From GJ-E10 sp035625725 (lineage in GTDB: Bacteria > Pseudomonadota > Gammaproteobacteria > Burkholderiales > Burkholderiaceae_F), in NCBI GenBank assembly GCA_035625725.1, contig DASPPB010000028.1:1-64000 (forward strand): a DNA stretch of 64,000 nucleotides, in the 5' to 3' direction. The translations under genes were made by a program, and so were the position numbers. Below the pieces are notes generated by a model, which saw only the letters and a program-made list of their open reading frames with translations, did not search any database and was not told the origin of the DNA. Positions 8,995 through 16,289 of this stretch are shown here, one piece after another; the first letter of the stretch is position 1, and each line of letters opens with the position of its first letter.

Positions 8995-9546
8995 ATGACG
9001 ACTCTGGACAAACGGATCGCCGCCCTTTTTCTGCTGGCAATACCGTGGTTGCCGTCCGCGTGCTTTGCCGAAATTTACGGCTGGATCGATTCCAACGGAG
9101 TTGTGACGTACAGCAACTTGCCTCCCCCGAAGGGCGTGGAGGTCACGCAAGTAATCCACGAGGAGCCGCTGTCTGCTAAGGATGCGGCCCAGGCGGCCCA
9201 ACGTGCCAAAGAGGCGGAAGCGGCCGCGCAGAACGACCGAATGCGATTGCGCGAGTGGGAGCTGTCGCGTTCGCAGCAAGCCGCGTTCGACTACCCTCCT
9301 GCGCCAATGCCCGTGGGAGCGCCGCCCGACAACGGGTGCGCGCCCTATGGCAGCCAGGACTGTGACGTCTGGTACACAGTGTGGCCGTGGGGCTATGGAT
9401 ATCGACCTCGTTACGGTTGGCGATACGGTAACGGCTTTCGCGGTCCCAATTATGGCTACCCGGTGGGCCGCGGGCCGGGACAAGCACCGGCACCAAGCCA
9501 TCACGCATCGGCTCAGGCGGGCGCCGGAAGTGGTCACGCGCGCTGA
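8995..9546 (+). CDS. DUF4124-domain secreted protein
   Basis: 183 residues with a signal peptide (about 1-25, ending in ACFA) and a DUF4124 domain right after it: IYGWIDSNGVVTYSNLPPP, the usual W-x-D-x-x-G-x-x-x-Y-S core. Then come an Ala/Glu/Arg-rich helix (about 60-95) and a Tyr/Gly/Trp/Pro-rich C-terminal half. The start has GGAGG 8 bases upstream. DUF4124 proteins are common periplasmic proteins of beta- and gammaproteobacteria with no established role. A second member is at 54535-55128. The gene stands alone between two gene-poor stretches. Confidence 0.8.
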   Translation: MTTLDKRIAALFLLAIPWLPSACFAEIYGWIDSNGVVTYSNLPPPKGVEVTQVIHEEPLSAKDAAQAAQRAKEAEAAAQNDRMRLREWELSRSQQAAFDYPPAPMPVGAPPDNGCAPYGSQDCDVWYTVWPWGYGYRPRYGWRYGNGFRGPNYGYPVGRGPGQAPAPSHHASAQAGAGSGHAR

Positions 9547-9850
9547 GTCGCCACCCCCCCGCCCCGCGCGCCCCGAGCAACTGTCAAAAGCAAACCCCGC
9601 GCGTTCCACGCGAGGAGGTCAGTTACAGGGGCCGTTGTCGCGCGCTCGGCTCAGGGAAAAATGAAACCGGTATGCGTATTGCGATTGTGTCTGACCGATA
9701 GAGTTTGTGCCGATTGTACGGCTCGACGCTGAGTCGCCCGGCCCCAAATTTCGACTCCGGTTTTGTGCTCAGCAGGGGGCGCACGGTGCACGCTTCGGGC
9801 CTATACGGATCGCGGGGCGTAGGTGCCATCGCACCGCGGCGGGCGCGCGG
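9547..9850. other. 304-bp convergent gap
   Basis: Lies between the ends of the DUF4124 gene (plus) and the secreted hypothetical gene (minus). I see no gene, strong terminator or repeat in it. Confidence 0.4.
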
Positions 9851-10354
9851 TCAGCGGGCAACGCCGGTGCGTGTTTCGTTGGCTGACGGCGCGGAAGCGG
9901 CCGGGTTTTCTGCCGGGCCGCCAGGGCGAGCGCCCTGCGCACGGGTGAATATGATTGCCGCATCGCTGCCGTCGAAATGACCTTCCAAGGTGTTGTCCTC
10001 GAGCGCCTTGAGCGTCAGCGTCCGGTCATTGCAACTGCGTATGAGTTTGCTGGATTCGATGTGCACCCTGAGCTCGTTAGGCGAATTCGCTTCCGCGGTC
10101 ACGGGAAAATCACGATTGAGACAGGGGAACCGGCTGCCGGACGGGGCGTGGTTGCTGATGTAGCGCCAGGTCCCGGACTGGCCGTTAAGCGAAAGCCTTC
10201 CGTGGTCCCAGAGGCTATCTTCGCGCGTGTACCTCGCATTCCACTGACCGTCATAGACGATGGTCTGCGGGGCCGACTTCTTGATGCTCTGTTGAGCGAT
10301 TGCGGAATTCGTCGCCGCGAGGCCGACCAAACACCAAAATGCAAACCGCGTCAC
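9851..10354 (-). CDS. Secreted hypothetical protein
   Basis: I do not recognise the family. 167 residues if it starts at the GTG at 10354, which has GGAGG just upstream; an ATG at 10366 adds 4 residues but has no ribosome binding site. Residues about 1-20 form a signal peptide (FAFWCLVGLAATNSAIAQ). The mature part has a Trp/Arg/Tyr-rich beta-like segment (YDGQWNARYTRED, GTWRYISNH) and two cysteines (SRFPCLN and RSCNDRT) that could form a disulfide. The last ~25 residues are Pro/Ala/Ser-rich. The repeated layout of polar strands suggests a small periplasmic beta domain; nothing shows its role. Confidence 0.6.
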   Translation of the reverse strand: MTRFAFWCLVGLAATNSAIAQQSIKKSAPQTIVYDGQWNARYTREDSLWDHGRLSLNGQSGTWRYISNHAPSGSRFPCLNRDFPVTAEANSPNELRVHIESSKLIRSCNDRTLTLKALEDNTLEGHFDGSDAAIIFTRAQGARPGGPAENPAASAPSANETRTGVAR

Positions 10355-10397
10355 TACGCCTCCCATGGGAAATGAGCTGTGCCCGAAGCGGCGATCG

Positions 10398-10626
10398 CAA
10401 AGACTGGTGCGCTCCCAGCACAGCCTCGATGCGGCGCTTCACCCCAGTCTGAACGGGCGCGTGCTTGAACTGCGAGATCGCGATCCCGTAATTCGCTTCG
10501 GAAACGCGTCTTAGCGAAAGCTCGAGGCTGGCCTCTGCGTAGGGGTCGCCGGGCGCGGGCTGTTCGATGCGCACGCATCAAAAGCGAGGTCGCGACGGCG
10601 CGGATTACGGGATGCAGTTCGCTCAC
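10398..10626 (-). pseudogene. Possible frameshifted gene remnant
   Basis: Two adjacent frames read like parts of one protein. From the GTG at 10626 one frame gives VSELHPVIRAVATSLLM. From about 10574 another frame continues RIEQPAPGDPYAEASLEL, SLRRVSEANYGIAISQFKHA and KRRIEAVLGAHQSL, with G/C-ending codons as in real genes here. The second frame then runs into the start of the secreted hypothetical gene without a natural end. A single frameshift near 10575 would join them. I do not recognise the protein. The rest of 10355-10884 shows nothing else I can name. A sequencing error or a chance frame cannot be excluded. Confidence 0.3.
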
Positions 10627-10884
10627 GCGCAAAACCCCCACTTCGCCAGGTCGCCCTCAGCATGCCCATTGGATACCGCAGGCGCTCCCGCCGAGACTTT
10701 GGGTGCCGATCGAAGGTTCAGGCAGCAGCCTCGCTCGATGGGGCGGCGGGCCTCGGGCGACAAAAAGAGTGTTGACCGCCACGCGATGGCTGGCGGCTGC
10801 CTCGCTTGCCTTGCTTGCCGCCCGCTGCCAGGGCCTCGCAGCAACGAGAAGCCGATGCGCCTGCGCCTGGCTTTTGAAGTGACC

Positions 10885-11181
10885 TGGTGCACCCGACCGG
10901 ATTTGAACCGGTACGACTTTCGTCGAGGGATTTTCGTCCCACTTCGGCTTTCGCCGCCAACGTTTTCGTTGTTCGTGGGCTGGACTTTGCCTTGACCCAA
11001 GCTCATCGCCGGAGGGCCCCCGCCGTCAAGTCTCTGCACGTTCCCTCAACAGGGCTTCGCTCAGCGTCGCCTCGTTTGCACAGGGGGTTCGCTGATTTTG
11101 ACGGGATTCACGTCGAGGCTTTCGCGCTCGCGTGCTCAATTTCCTCAAGTCCCTTGCGTCTACCAATTTCGCCACGGGTGC
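10885..11181 (-). tRNA. tRNA-Leu(UAA), interrupted by a group I intron
   Basis: Exon 1 is 11181-11147 (35 nt) and exon 2 is 10934-10885 (50 nt, CCA encoded). Joined they give an 85-nt class II tRNA. Acceptor stem GCACCCG pairs CGGGTGC; D arm is GCG...CGC; anticodon stem AGGGA pairs TCCCT around loop CTTAAAA, so the anticodon is TAA; the long variable arm is CGAC-GAAA-GTCG; T arm ACCGG TTCAAAT CCGGT. Every stem pairs fully. The 212-nt insertion falls between U34 and A35 of the anticodon, the same site as the cyanobacterial and plastid tRNA-Leu(UAA) intron. No other tRNA adjoins it. Confidence 0.95.
10935..11146 (-). ncRNA. Group I self-splicing intron (IC3-like) in tRNA-Leu(UAA)
   Basis: 212 nt on the minus strand with the group I hallmarks. 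The 5' exon ends in U (CTT) and can pair with GAG in the internal guide at about 11137-11135, giving a U-G pair at the splice site. The last intron base is G (10935). An R-like element CAGAGACTTGAC lies at 11036-11025 and an S-like element AAGGCAAAGTCC at 10993-10982; GACT (11032-11029) pairs AGTC (10986-10983) to form P7. A P9 stem CCCAC/GTGGG spans 10979-10938. CAAAATCAGCGAA near 11100-11088 resembles the P3/P4 strand of the small Azoarcus tRNA-Ile intron. No reading frame is inside. Subgroup is inferred by resemblance. Confidence 0.92.
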
Positions 11182-11275
11182 CACGTCAGTAGTTTCGCAC
11201 ACTGCCCGGCGCTCGCGCCGCGGCTGCAAGGCATCGAAAATCGCCCCGGGAGGAGCACGGAGGCGGGCAGGCATT

Positions 11276-11350
11276 ATTTCATGTGTATCATTAATATTAT
11301 GTTGTAAGTATTTGATAATAAATACTTTCTATTATCAGTTATTTTTGCCG
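11276..11350. repeat. AT-rich island with two overlapping inverted repeats
   Basis: About 75 bp of strongly AT-rich DNA in a GC-rich background, upstream of the tRNA gene and downstream of the GST gene (both minus). Perfect 8-bp arms AAGTATTT (11306-11313) and AAATACTT (11320-11327) flank a 6-nt loop. A second pair, TGATAATA (11313-11320) and TATTATCA (11330-11337), overlaps the first, so only one hairpin can form at a time. It could be a promoter/UP element for the tRNA, a regulator site, or part of a GST terminator. Confidence 0.6.
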
Positions 11351-11424
11351 AGAGCGATTCTCCAAGTTGCGCGTGCGCTGCGCCGTAATGCGCTCCGATC
11401 GGTCGGGCTGCCATCCGCGGGCCT

Positions 11425-11440
11425 CGCGGACGCGTCCGCG
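11425..11440. repeat. 16-bp perfect palindrome
   Basis: CGCGGACGCGTCCGCG reads the same on both strands. It lies 27 bp beyond the stop of the GST gene. It could form a short hairpin in the GST mRNA tail, but no T tract follows on the minus strand. Confidence 0.5.
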
Positions 11441-11467
11441 GCAAGTTTTCAAGCACGACTTTCTGCT

Positions 11468-12163
11468 CTAGCGCCGGGCATATTGCGTGGCTCCGAACAA
11501 ATTCTCCCGAGCCTTTTGATCCGTGAGGACGCGCCGCTGGCCCTCTAGAACCTTAAGGCCGCGTTGCACCGCGGCACGCCCATTGACCTCGTCGAACCAG
11601 CGCTTCACATTTGGATAGTCGACCAGATCTACCCCCTGATTCGCGTGCGAGCGGGTCCACGGAAATATGGCGATGTCCGCAATCGTGTAATCCTCGCCCG
11701 CAAAGTGCCGGGCTTCTCCCAGCCTGCGGTCCATCACCGCATACAGGCGGCGCGCCTCGTTCGTATAGCGGTTGATCGCGTAGTCGATTTGTTGCGGCGC
11801 ATAGCTCCGAAAATGATGAGCTTGGCCCAGCATGGGCCCCACATGGGCCATCTGGAACATCAGCCATTGAAGAGCAACGAATTTTCCACGGTCATCCTTC
11901 GGCAGCAACCGCCCCGTTTTACCGGCCAGGTAGATCAATATTGCGCCCGACTCAAAGAGGGACAGCGGGCGGCCGTCGGGCCCATCGGAATCGACCATGG
12001 CCGGGATCTTATTGTTGGGGCTGATCGCAAGGAACTCGGCTTTGAACTGGTCTCCGGCCCCGATGTCGACTGGGTGCACGCGGTAGGGCAGCGCGCACTC
12101 CTCGAGCATGATATGGATCTTGTGACCATTGGGGGTTGGCCACGAATACAGTTCGATGGTCAT
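11468..12163 (-). CDS. Glutathione S-transferase, YfcG-type disulfide reductase
   Basis: 231 residues from the ATG at 12163 (MTIELYSWPTPNGHK), where YfcG/YghU family proteins start. The N-terminal thioredoxin-like domain has TPNGHKI in the active-site region, a cis-Pro segment SPNNKIPAMVD, and the glutathione-binding LFESGAILIYLA. The C-terminal all-helical domain starts near residue 90 with QMAHVGPMLGQAHHF, followed by YTIADIAIFPW. E. coli YfcG has glutathione-dependent disulfide reductase activity and little classical transferase activity; the close motif match suggests the same here. It lies alone, 48 bp downstream of yheS on the same strand. Confidence 0.88.
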   Translation of the reverse strand: MTIELYSWPTPNGHKIHIMLEECALPYRVHPVDIGAGDQFKAEFLAISPNNKIPAMVDSDGPDGRPLSLFESGAILIYLAGKTGRLLPKDDRGKFVALQWLMFQMAHVGPMLGQAHHFRSYAPQQIDYAINRYTNEARRLYAVMDRRLGEARHFAGEDYTIADIAIFPWTRSHANQGVDLVDYPNVKRWFDEVNGRAAVQRGLKVLEGQRRVLTDQKARENLFGATQYARR

Positions 12164-12211
12164 GGTCCTTATTCTCCAATGCGCGCGATCGATCATCGTA
12201 GCCCATAGGGG

Positions 12212-14113
12212 CTAGCACGTGCGCTCGAGTTCCTCTTGGAACTGCAGCCATTGCGCCTCCAGGCGCTTCACATTTTCGGCAAGACCCGCGCGCTGCTGCA
12301 GAAGCTCAGCGACTTGTGCGCTCTGTCCTTGATCATATAAGGCGGGATCGGCCAGACGGGAATCGATTGCGTGCAGCTGCGCTGCGCTGTCTTGGAGTTC
12401 GTGCTCGATTCTGTCCAGGCGCTCGCGCAACGGTCGACGCAACTGTGCCAGGCGTTCTCGTTCCCGGGCCTGTAGACGGCGTTCCTCGCGCCTCCCCATT
12501 GGCTCTTTTTCGGGGGCGGGCAACTCGGGCTCGTTGCGCTCACGCCGGCTCGCCAGCACCAGTGCGACGTATTCGTCCAGATCGCCTTCGAAGGAGCTCA
12601 GCGTGCCTTCATGGACCAGCCAGAGCGTGTCGGTGGCGGCGCGTAACAGATGCCGATCGTGTGAGACCAGAAGGAGCGCCCCTTCGAAAGAGGAAAGCGC
12701 CACCGTCAATGCCTCGCGGGTGGGCATATCGAGATGGTTGGTCGGCTCATCCAAGACCAGCAAATTGGGGCGCTGCCAGGCAAGCAGCGCCAGTGCACAG
12801 CGGGCGCGCTCCCCACCGGACAAACGTCCCACGGGAGCCGTCGCCAGTTCGCCGGAGAATCGATAGCTGCCCAAAAAGTCGCGCAGTTCCTGTTCGCGGG
12901 CTTGGGGCGCGAGGCGACGCAGCTGGTCGAGCGCGCTCGCCTCCGTCTCGAGTTGGTCGAGCTGCTGCTGCGCGAAATATCCGATGCTCGTCGCAGCCGC
13001 GCGACGTAAAGCGCCGTGCACGGGTGCGAGTTCGCCCGCGATGGCCTTGACCAGCGTGGACTTGCCGGCACCGTTTACCCCCAGAATCCCGATGCGGTCA
13101 CCGGCCGAAACTGCGAAGCCAACGTCCTGCAGCACGGGCGGGCCGCCGTATCCGAGCGACAGTTCCTCGGCTTCCACGAGACGCTCGGGGAGCTTGCGCG
13201 GTTCGAGAAAGGCAAAGCGCCACTCGTGCTGCGCGCGAGAAGGTTCGACCTCCACTAGGCGCTGCAGCATTTTCAGGCGGCTTTGCGCCTGACGCGCTTT
13301 GGTGGCCTTTGCACGGAAGCGCTCGACGAAGCGTTGCAGGTGTGCGGCTGTGCGCTGATAGCTGCGCGCCTGCGCGTCCTGCAGGCGGTTGCGCTCAACG
13401 AGCGCAGCCTCGAAGGCCGTGTAGTTGCCCGCATAGCGTCGGATGCTGCTCCCGTCGACGTGCCAAATCGTGCCGACGCAGCGGTCCAGAAATTCCCGAT
13501 CATGCGAAATCAGCAACACCGTAGCGGGCTGCTTGCGCAGCCAGGCTTCGAGCCAGACGACCGAGTCCAGGTCGAGGTGGTTCGTCGGTTCATCGAGTAG
13601 AAGCAGTTCGGCCGGATTCAAAAGCGCGCGGGCAAGCGCCAGGCGATTGCGCCACCCGCCCGAGAATTCGCGCACGGGCCGGCTGGCGGCGTCCGAGCCA
13701 AAACCCAGGCCGCGCATCACGCGCGCGGCTTGCGCGGCTACGGCTCCCGGATTGGCATCAGCGAGCTGGGCATGCGCCTGCGCGATGTGCAGGTCATCGC
13801 CCTCGACCTCGGCCCGCACCAAGGCGCTGCGCGCAAGGCGCAAAGGCACATGACCTTCGAGCACGTAGTCCAAGGCACTGGTGGAAGTGGTTTCGACGTC
13901 CTGGGCCAGGTGCGCAATGCGCTGCGGTTGCGGCGCTTCGATGTCGCCCGCTTCGGGTGAGAACTCGCCCAAGACGGCCGCCAGCAGGCTCGATTTGCCG
14001 CAGCCGTTCGTCCCGATCAGTCCGATGCGCTCCCCAGGCGCCGCGGTAAGGGTCACGTTGCGGTAGAGCACGCGCGCGCCCCGAGCCAAAGTGAGGTTGT
14101 TCAATCGCAGCAT
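12212..14113 (-). CDS. yheS: ABC-F family ATPase YheS
   Basis: 633 residues from the ATG at 14113 (MLRLNNLTLARG); upstream open sequence is Arg-rich and not family-like. ABC-F proteins have two soluble ABC domains and act on ribosomes rather than membranes. Domain 1: Walker A GTNGCGKSS (about 34-42), signature FSGGW, LLLLDEPTNHLD. The linker has the YheS-type RFRAKATKARQAQSRLKML. Domain 2: Walker A GVNGAGKST, LSGGERARCALAL, LLVLDEPTNHLD. A charged coiled-coil tail follows (last ~110 residues). Length and motifs fit E. coli YheS (637 residues) better than Uup or EttA. Its exact substrate state on the ribosome is not shown by sequence. Confidence 0.93.
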   Translation of the reverse strand: MLRLNNLTLARGARVLYRNVTLTAAPGERIGLIGTNGCGKSSLLAAVLGEFSPEAGDIEAPQPQRIAHLAQDVETTSTSALDYVLEGHVPLRLARSALVRAEVEGDDLHIAQAHAQLADANPGAVAAQAARVMRGLGFGSDAASRPVREFSGGWRNRLALARALLNPAELLLLDEPTNHLDLDSVVWLEAWLRKQPATVLLISHDREFLDRCVGTIWHVDGSSIRRYAGNYTAFEAALVERNRLQDAQARSYQRTAAHLQRFVERFRAKATKARQAQSRLKMLQRLVEVEPSRAQHEWRFAFLEPRKLPERLVEAEELSLGYGGPPVLQDVGFAVSAGDRIGILGVNGAGKSTLVKAIAGELAPVHGALRRAAATSIGYFAQQQLDQLETEASALDQLRRLAPQAREQELRDFLGSYRFSGELATAPVGRLSGGERARCALALLAWQRPNLLVLDEPTNHLDMPTREALTVALSSFEGALLLVSHDRHLLRAATDTLWLVHEGTLSSFEGDLDEYVALVLASRRERNEPELPAPEKEPMGRREERRLQARERERLAQLRRPLRERLDRIEHELQDSAAQLHAIDSRLADPALYDQGQSAQVAELLQQRAGLAENVKRLEAQWLQFQEELERTC

Positions 14114-14190
14114 GATCAGGGGCCGACGCCATCGACACGCAGGGCTTGCATGCTTCAGCCCGACAAACAAAGAAAAAGAGTGCGCAGCGC

Positions 14191-15087
14191 TTAAGCCGGC
14201 AGGTCCTCGCGATGCGCCAAGCACACCATATCGTCGCCCGCGCTCGTCGTGAGCCAGGTCAGCCGCAGATCCGGAAAACTGCGCTCCAGCGCGCTGCGAC
14301 CGTCGCCAACCTCGAGAAAGAGCGACCCGCCGGGCTCGAGCTGTGCGCCGGCCCCGCGCACGATCTTGCGTACCAGTTCCATTCCGTCGGCGCCGCCCGC
14401 CAATGCCAGCCGCGGCTCGTGCTGGTATTCGGGCGGCAGCTGCTCCATGGCGGAGTCGGTCACGTACGGCGGATTGCACAAAATCACATCGTAGCGCCGA
14501 CCTTCAACGGCTTCGAAGAGGTTCGAAGAAAGGAGGCGAACGCGGGCACGCAGGCCATAGTCTTCGACGTTGCGGGCGGCCACCGCCAGTGCCTCGAGCG
14601 AGATGTCGATCGCATCGATCTCGGCCTGCGGAAAAACGTTCGCCGCCATGATGGACAAGCAACCCGAGCCCGTACAGAGGTCGAGCACACGACGCACGGC
14701 TCCCGGGTCCGTGACCCAGGGCTGCAGTTCATCTTTGAGAAGCTCCGCAATAAAGGAGCGCGGAATGATGCAGCGGTTATCGATGTAGAAGCGATAGCCT
14801 TGCAGCCAGCACTCATTGAGCAAATATGCGACGGGGATGCGAGATTTGACTCGCCGCTCGATGAGCTGCAGCAGCTCGTTGATCTCCCCCATGGTCAGAA
14901 AGGCGTCGAGAAAGACCTCCATTCGTTCCAGCGGCAGTGACAACGCGCGCAAGACCAGAAAGGATGCCTCATCAAAGGCATCGACTTGACCGTGCCCGAA
15001 GGACAGGCCCGCCTCGTTAAAGCGCGTGACTGCAAAGCGCAGCGTGTCGCGCACCGTACGCAGGTTCGCCTTGGCATCGATGTTCAT
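14191..15087 (-). CDS. prmB: 50S ribosomal protein L3 N5-glutamine methyltransferase PrmB
   Basis: 298 residues, normal for PrmB. It methylates the side chain of a glutamine in ribosomal protein L3 with S-adenosylmethionine. Visible features: an N-terminal helical region, SAM-binding LDLCTGSGCLSIMAA (about 165-179), and the catalytic NPPY in ILCNPPYVTDSAM, with the DIS motif (IDISLEAL) between them. The RIPVAYLLNECWLQGYRFYI segment before the Rossmann fold separates PrmB from PrmC and HemK-like relatives. The ATG overlaps the dapE stop by 4 bp. prmB commonly follows the dap genes in betaproteobacteria. Confidence 0.94.
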   Translation of the reverse strand: MNIDAKANLRTVRDTLRFAVTRFNEAGLSFGHGQVDAFDEASFLVLRALSLPLERMEVFLDAFLTMGEINELLQLIERRVKSRIPVAYLLNECWLQGYRFYIDNRCIIPRSFIAELLKDELQPWVTDPGAVRRVLDLCTGSGCLSIMAANVFPQAEIDAIDISLEALAVAARNVEDYGLRARVRLLSSNLFEAVEGRRYDVILCNPPYVTDSAMEQLPPEYQHEPRLALAGGADGMELVRKIVRGAGAQLEPGGSLFLEVGDGRSALERSFPDLRLTWLTTSAGDDMVCLAHREDLPA

Positions 15088-16289
15088 CGCGGGGCTTGGG
15101 AAGGGTTAGAAGTTGATCGGTCCGACAGGATGCCCGCAAGGGTACGGCGATAAATCTCCTTGAGGGCATCGATGTCGGCAATCGCGACGCGCTCGTCAAT
15201 CATGTGGCTGGTCGCGTTGGAAGGACCGAATTCCACCACTTGAGGGCAAATTGCCGCAACGAACCGCCCGTCCGAGGTGCCGCCCGTGGTCGAGCATACC
15301 GGTTTGACCCCAACCACACTTTCAATGGCGCGGCTCAGCACCTCGAGCAAGCGCCCGGGGGCGCATTGGTACGGCCGGGCGCCCACGGTCCAGTGCAACT
15401 CGTATTCGAGGCGATGGGCGCGCAAGATTGCCTCGACCTTCGCCTGCAGGACTTCGGGACTGGAGACAGGAGCGAACCGTAAGTTAAAGTCGACCTCGCA
15501 TTGGCCGGGGATGACGTTGCCGGCACCCGTCCCCGCATGAATGTTCGAGATCTGGTAGCTCGTCGGCGGGAAATTCGCATCGCCCGTGTCCCAGCGGGCG
15601 GTGGCTAATTCGGCCAGTGCGGGGGCCACTTCGTGAATGGGATTGCGTGCCAACTGCGGGTAGGCGATATGTCCTTGAACCCCGTGCACGACCAGGCGCC
15701 CCGAAAGCGAGCCGCGACGACCGTTTTTTATCGTGTCGCCCAAGCGCTGCACGCAGGTGGGCTCCCCGACCAGGCAAAAATCGATGGCTTCGGATCGAGC
15801 CGACAGAGCCTCGACGACCACCACCGTTCCGTCGATGGCGGGCCCTTCCTCATCCGAGGTAAGCAGCAAGGCGATGGATCCGGCATGCTCGGGGTTTTCG
15901 GCCACGAACTCCTCGGCGGCGACCGCAAAGGCCGCAAGCGATGTTTTCATGTCAGCCGCGCCCCGTCCCACCAGGCAGCCATCCCTCTCCACCGGCACAA
16001 AGGGATCGGAGCGCCAGCGCTGCGCCGGGCCTGGGGGCACAACATCGGTGTGGCCCGCAAAAACGAAGGTCGGGCGTCGCGTGCCGCGCCGCAGCCAGAG
16101 GTTGGAGACACCGTTTCGGTCAAAGCGTTCGGCCACAAAACCGCTTGCTTGCAGCCGCTCGGCCAGCAGATCCAGGCAGCCTGCATCGCGAGGCGTTACG
16201 GAGTTGCACTCGATTAGCGCCTTGGCCAGAGCCACGCTTGGAGACGTGGCGGCTGGGTGTTCGGCCTGCGCTGGCGTGGAGGCGCGCAT
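15084..16289 (-). CDS. dapE: Succinyl-diaminopimelate desuccinylase
   Basis: Hydrolyses N-succinyl-LL-2,6-diaminopimelate to LL-diaminopimelate and succinate in the lysine/peptidoglycan pathway; a dinuclear zinc M20 amidohydrolase. 401 residues from the ATG at 16289, which overlaps the pilU stop (TGATG); the N-terminus is about 25 residues longer than E. coli DapE. Metal and catalytic motifs: FAGHTDVVPPG (His, Asp), GRGAADMKTSLAAF (bridging Asp), SDEEGPAIDGT (catalytic and ligand Glu), and FGPSNATSHMIDE (C-terminal His ligand). STTGGTSDGRF matches the substrate-binding loop. Confidence 0.96.
   Translation of the reverse strand: MRASTPAQAEHPAATSPSVALAKALIECNSVTPRDAGCLDLLAERLQASGFVAERFDRNGVSNLWLRRGTRRPTFVFAGHTDVVPPGPAQRWRSDPFVPVERDGCLVGRGAADMKTSLAAFAVAAEEFVAENPEHAGSIALLLTSDEEGPAIDGTVVVVEALSARSEAIDFCLVGEPTCVQRLGDTIKNGRRGSLSGRLVVHGVQGHIAYPQLARNPIHEVAPALAELATARWDTGDANFPPTSYQISNIHAGTGAGNVIPGQCEVDFNLRFAPVSSPEVLQAKVEAILRAHRLEYELHWTVGARPYQCAPGRLLEVLSRAIESVVGVKPVCSTTGGTSDGRFVAAICPQVVEFGPSNATSHMIDERVAIADIDALKEIYRRTLAGILSDRSTSNPSQAPR

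Noticed and set aside
11147..11181. Fragment of a second, truncated tRNA
   Set aside because: Its acceptor strand pairs perfectly with the 3' part at 10885-10934 and the join gives one complete tRNA-Leu, so both are exons of one gene.
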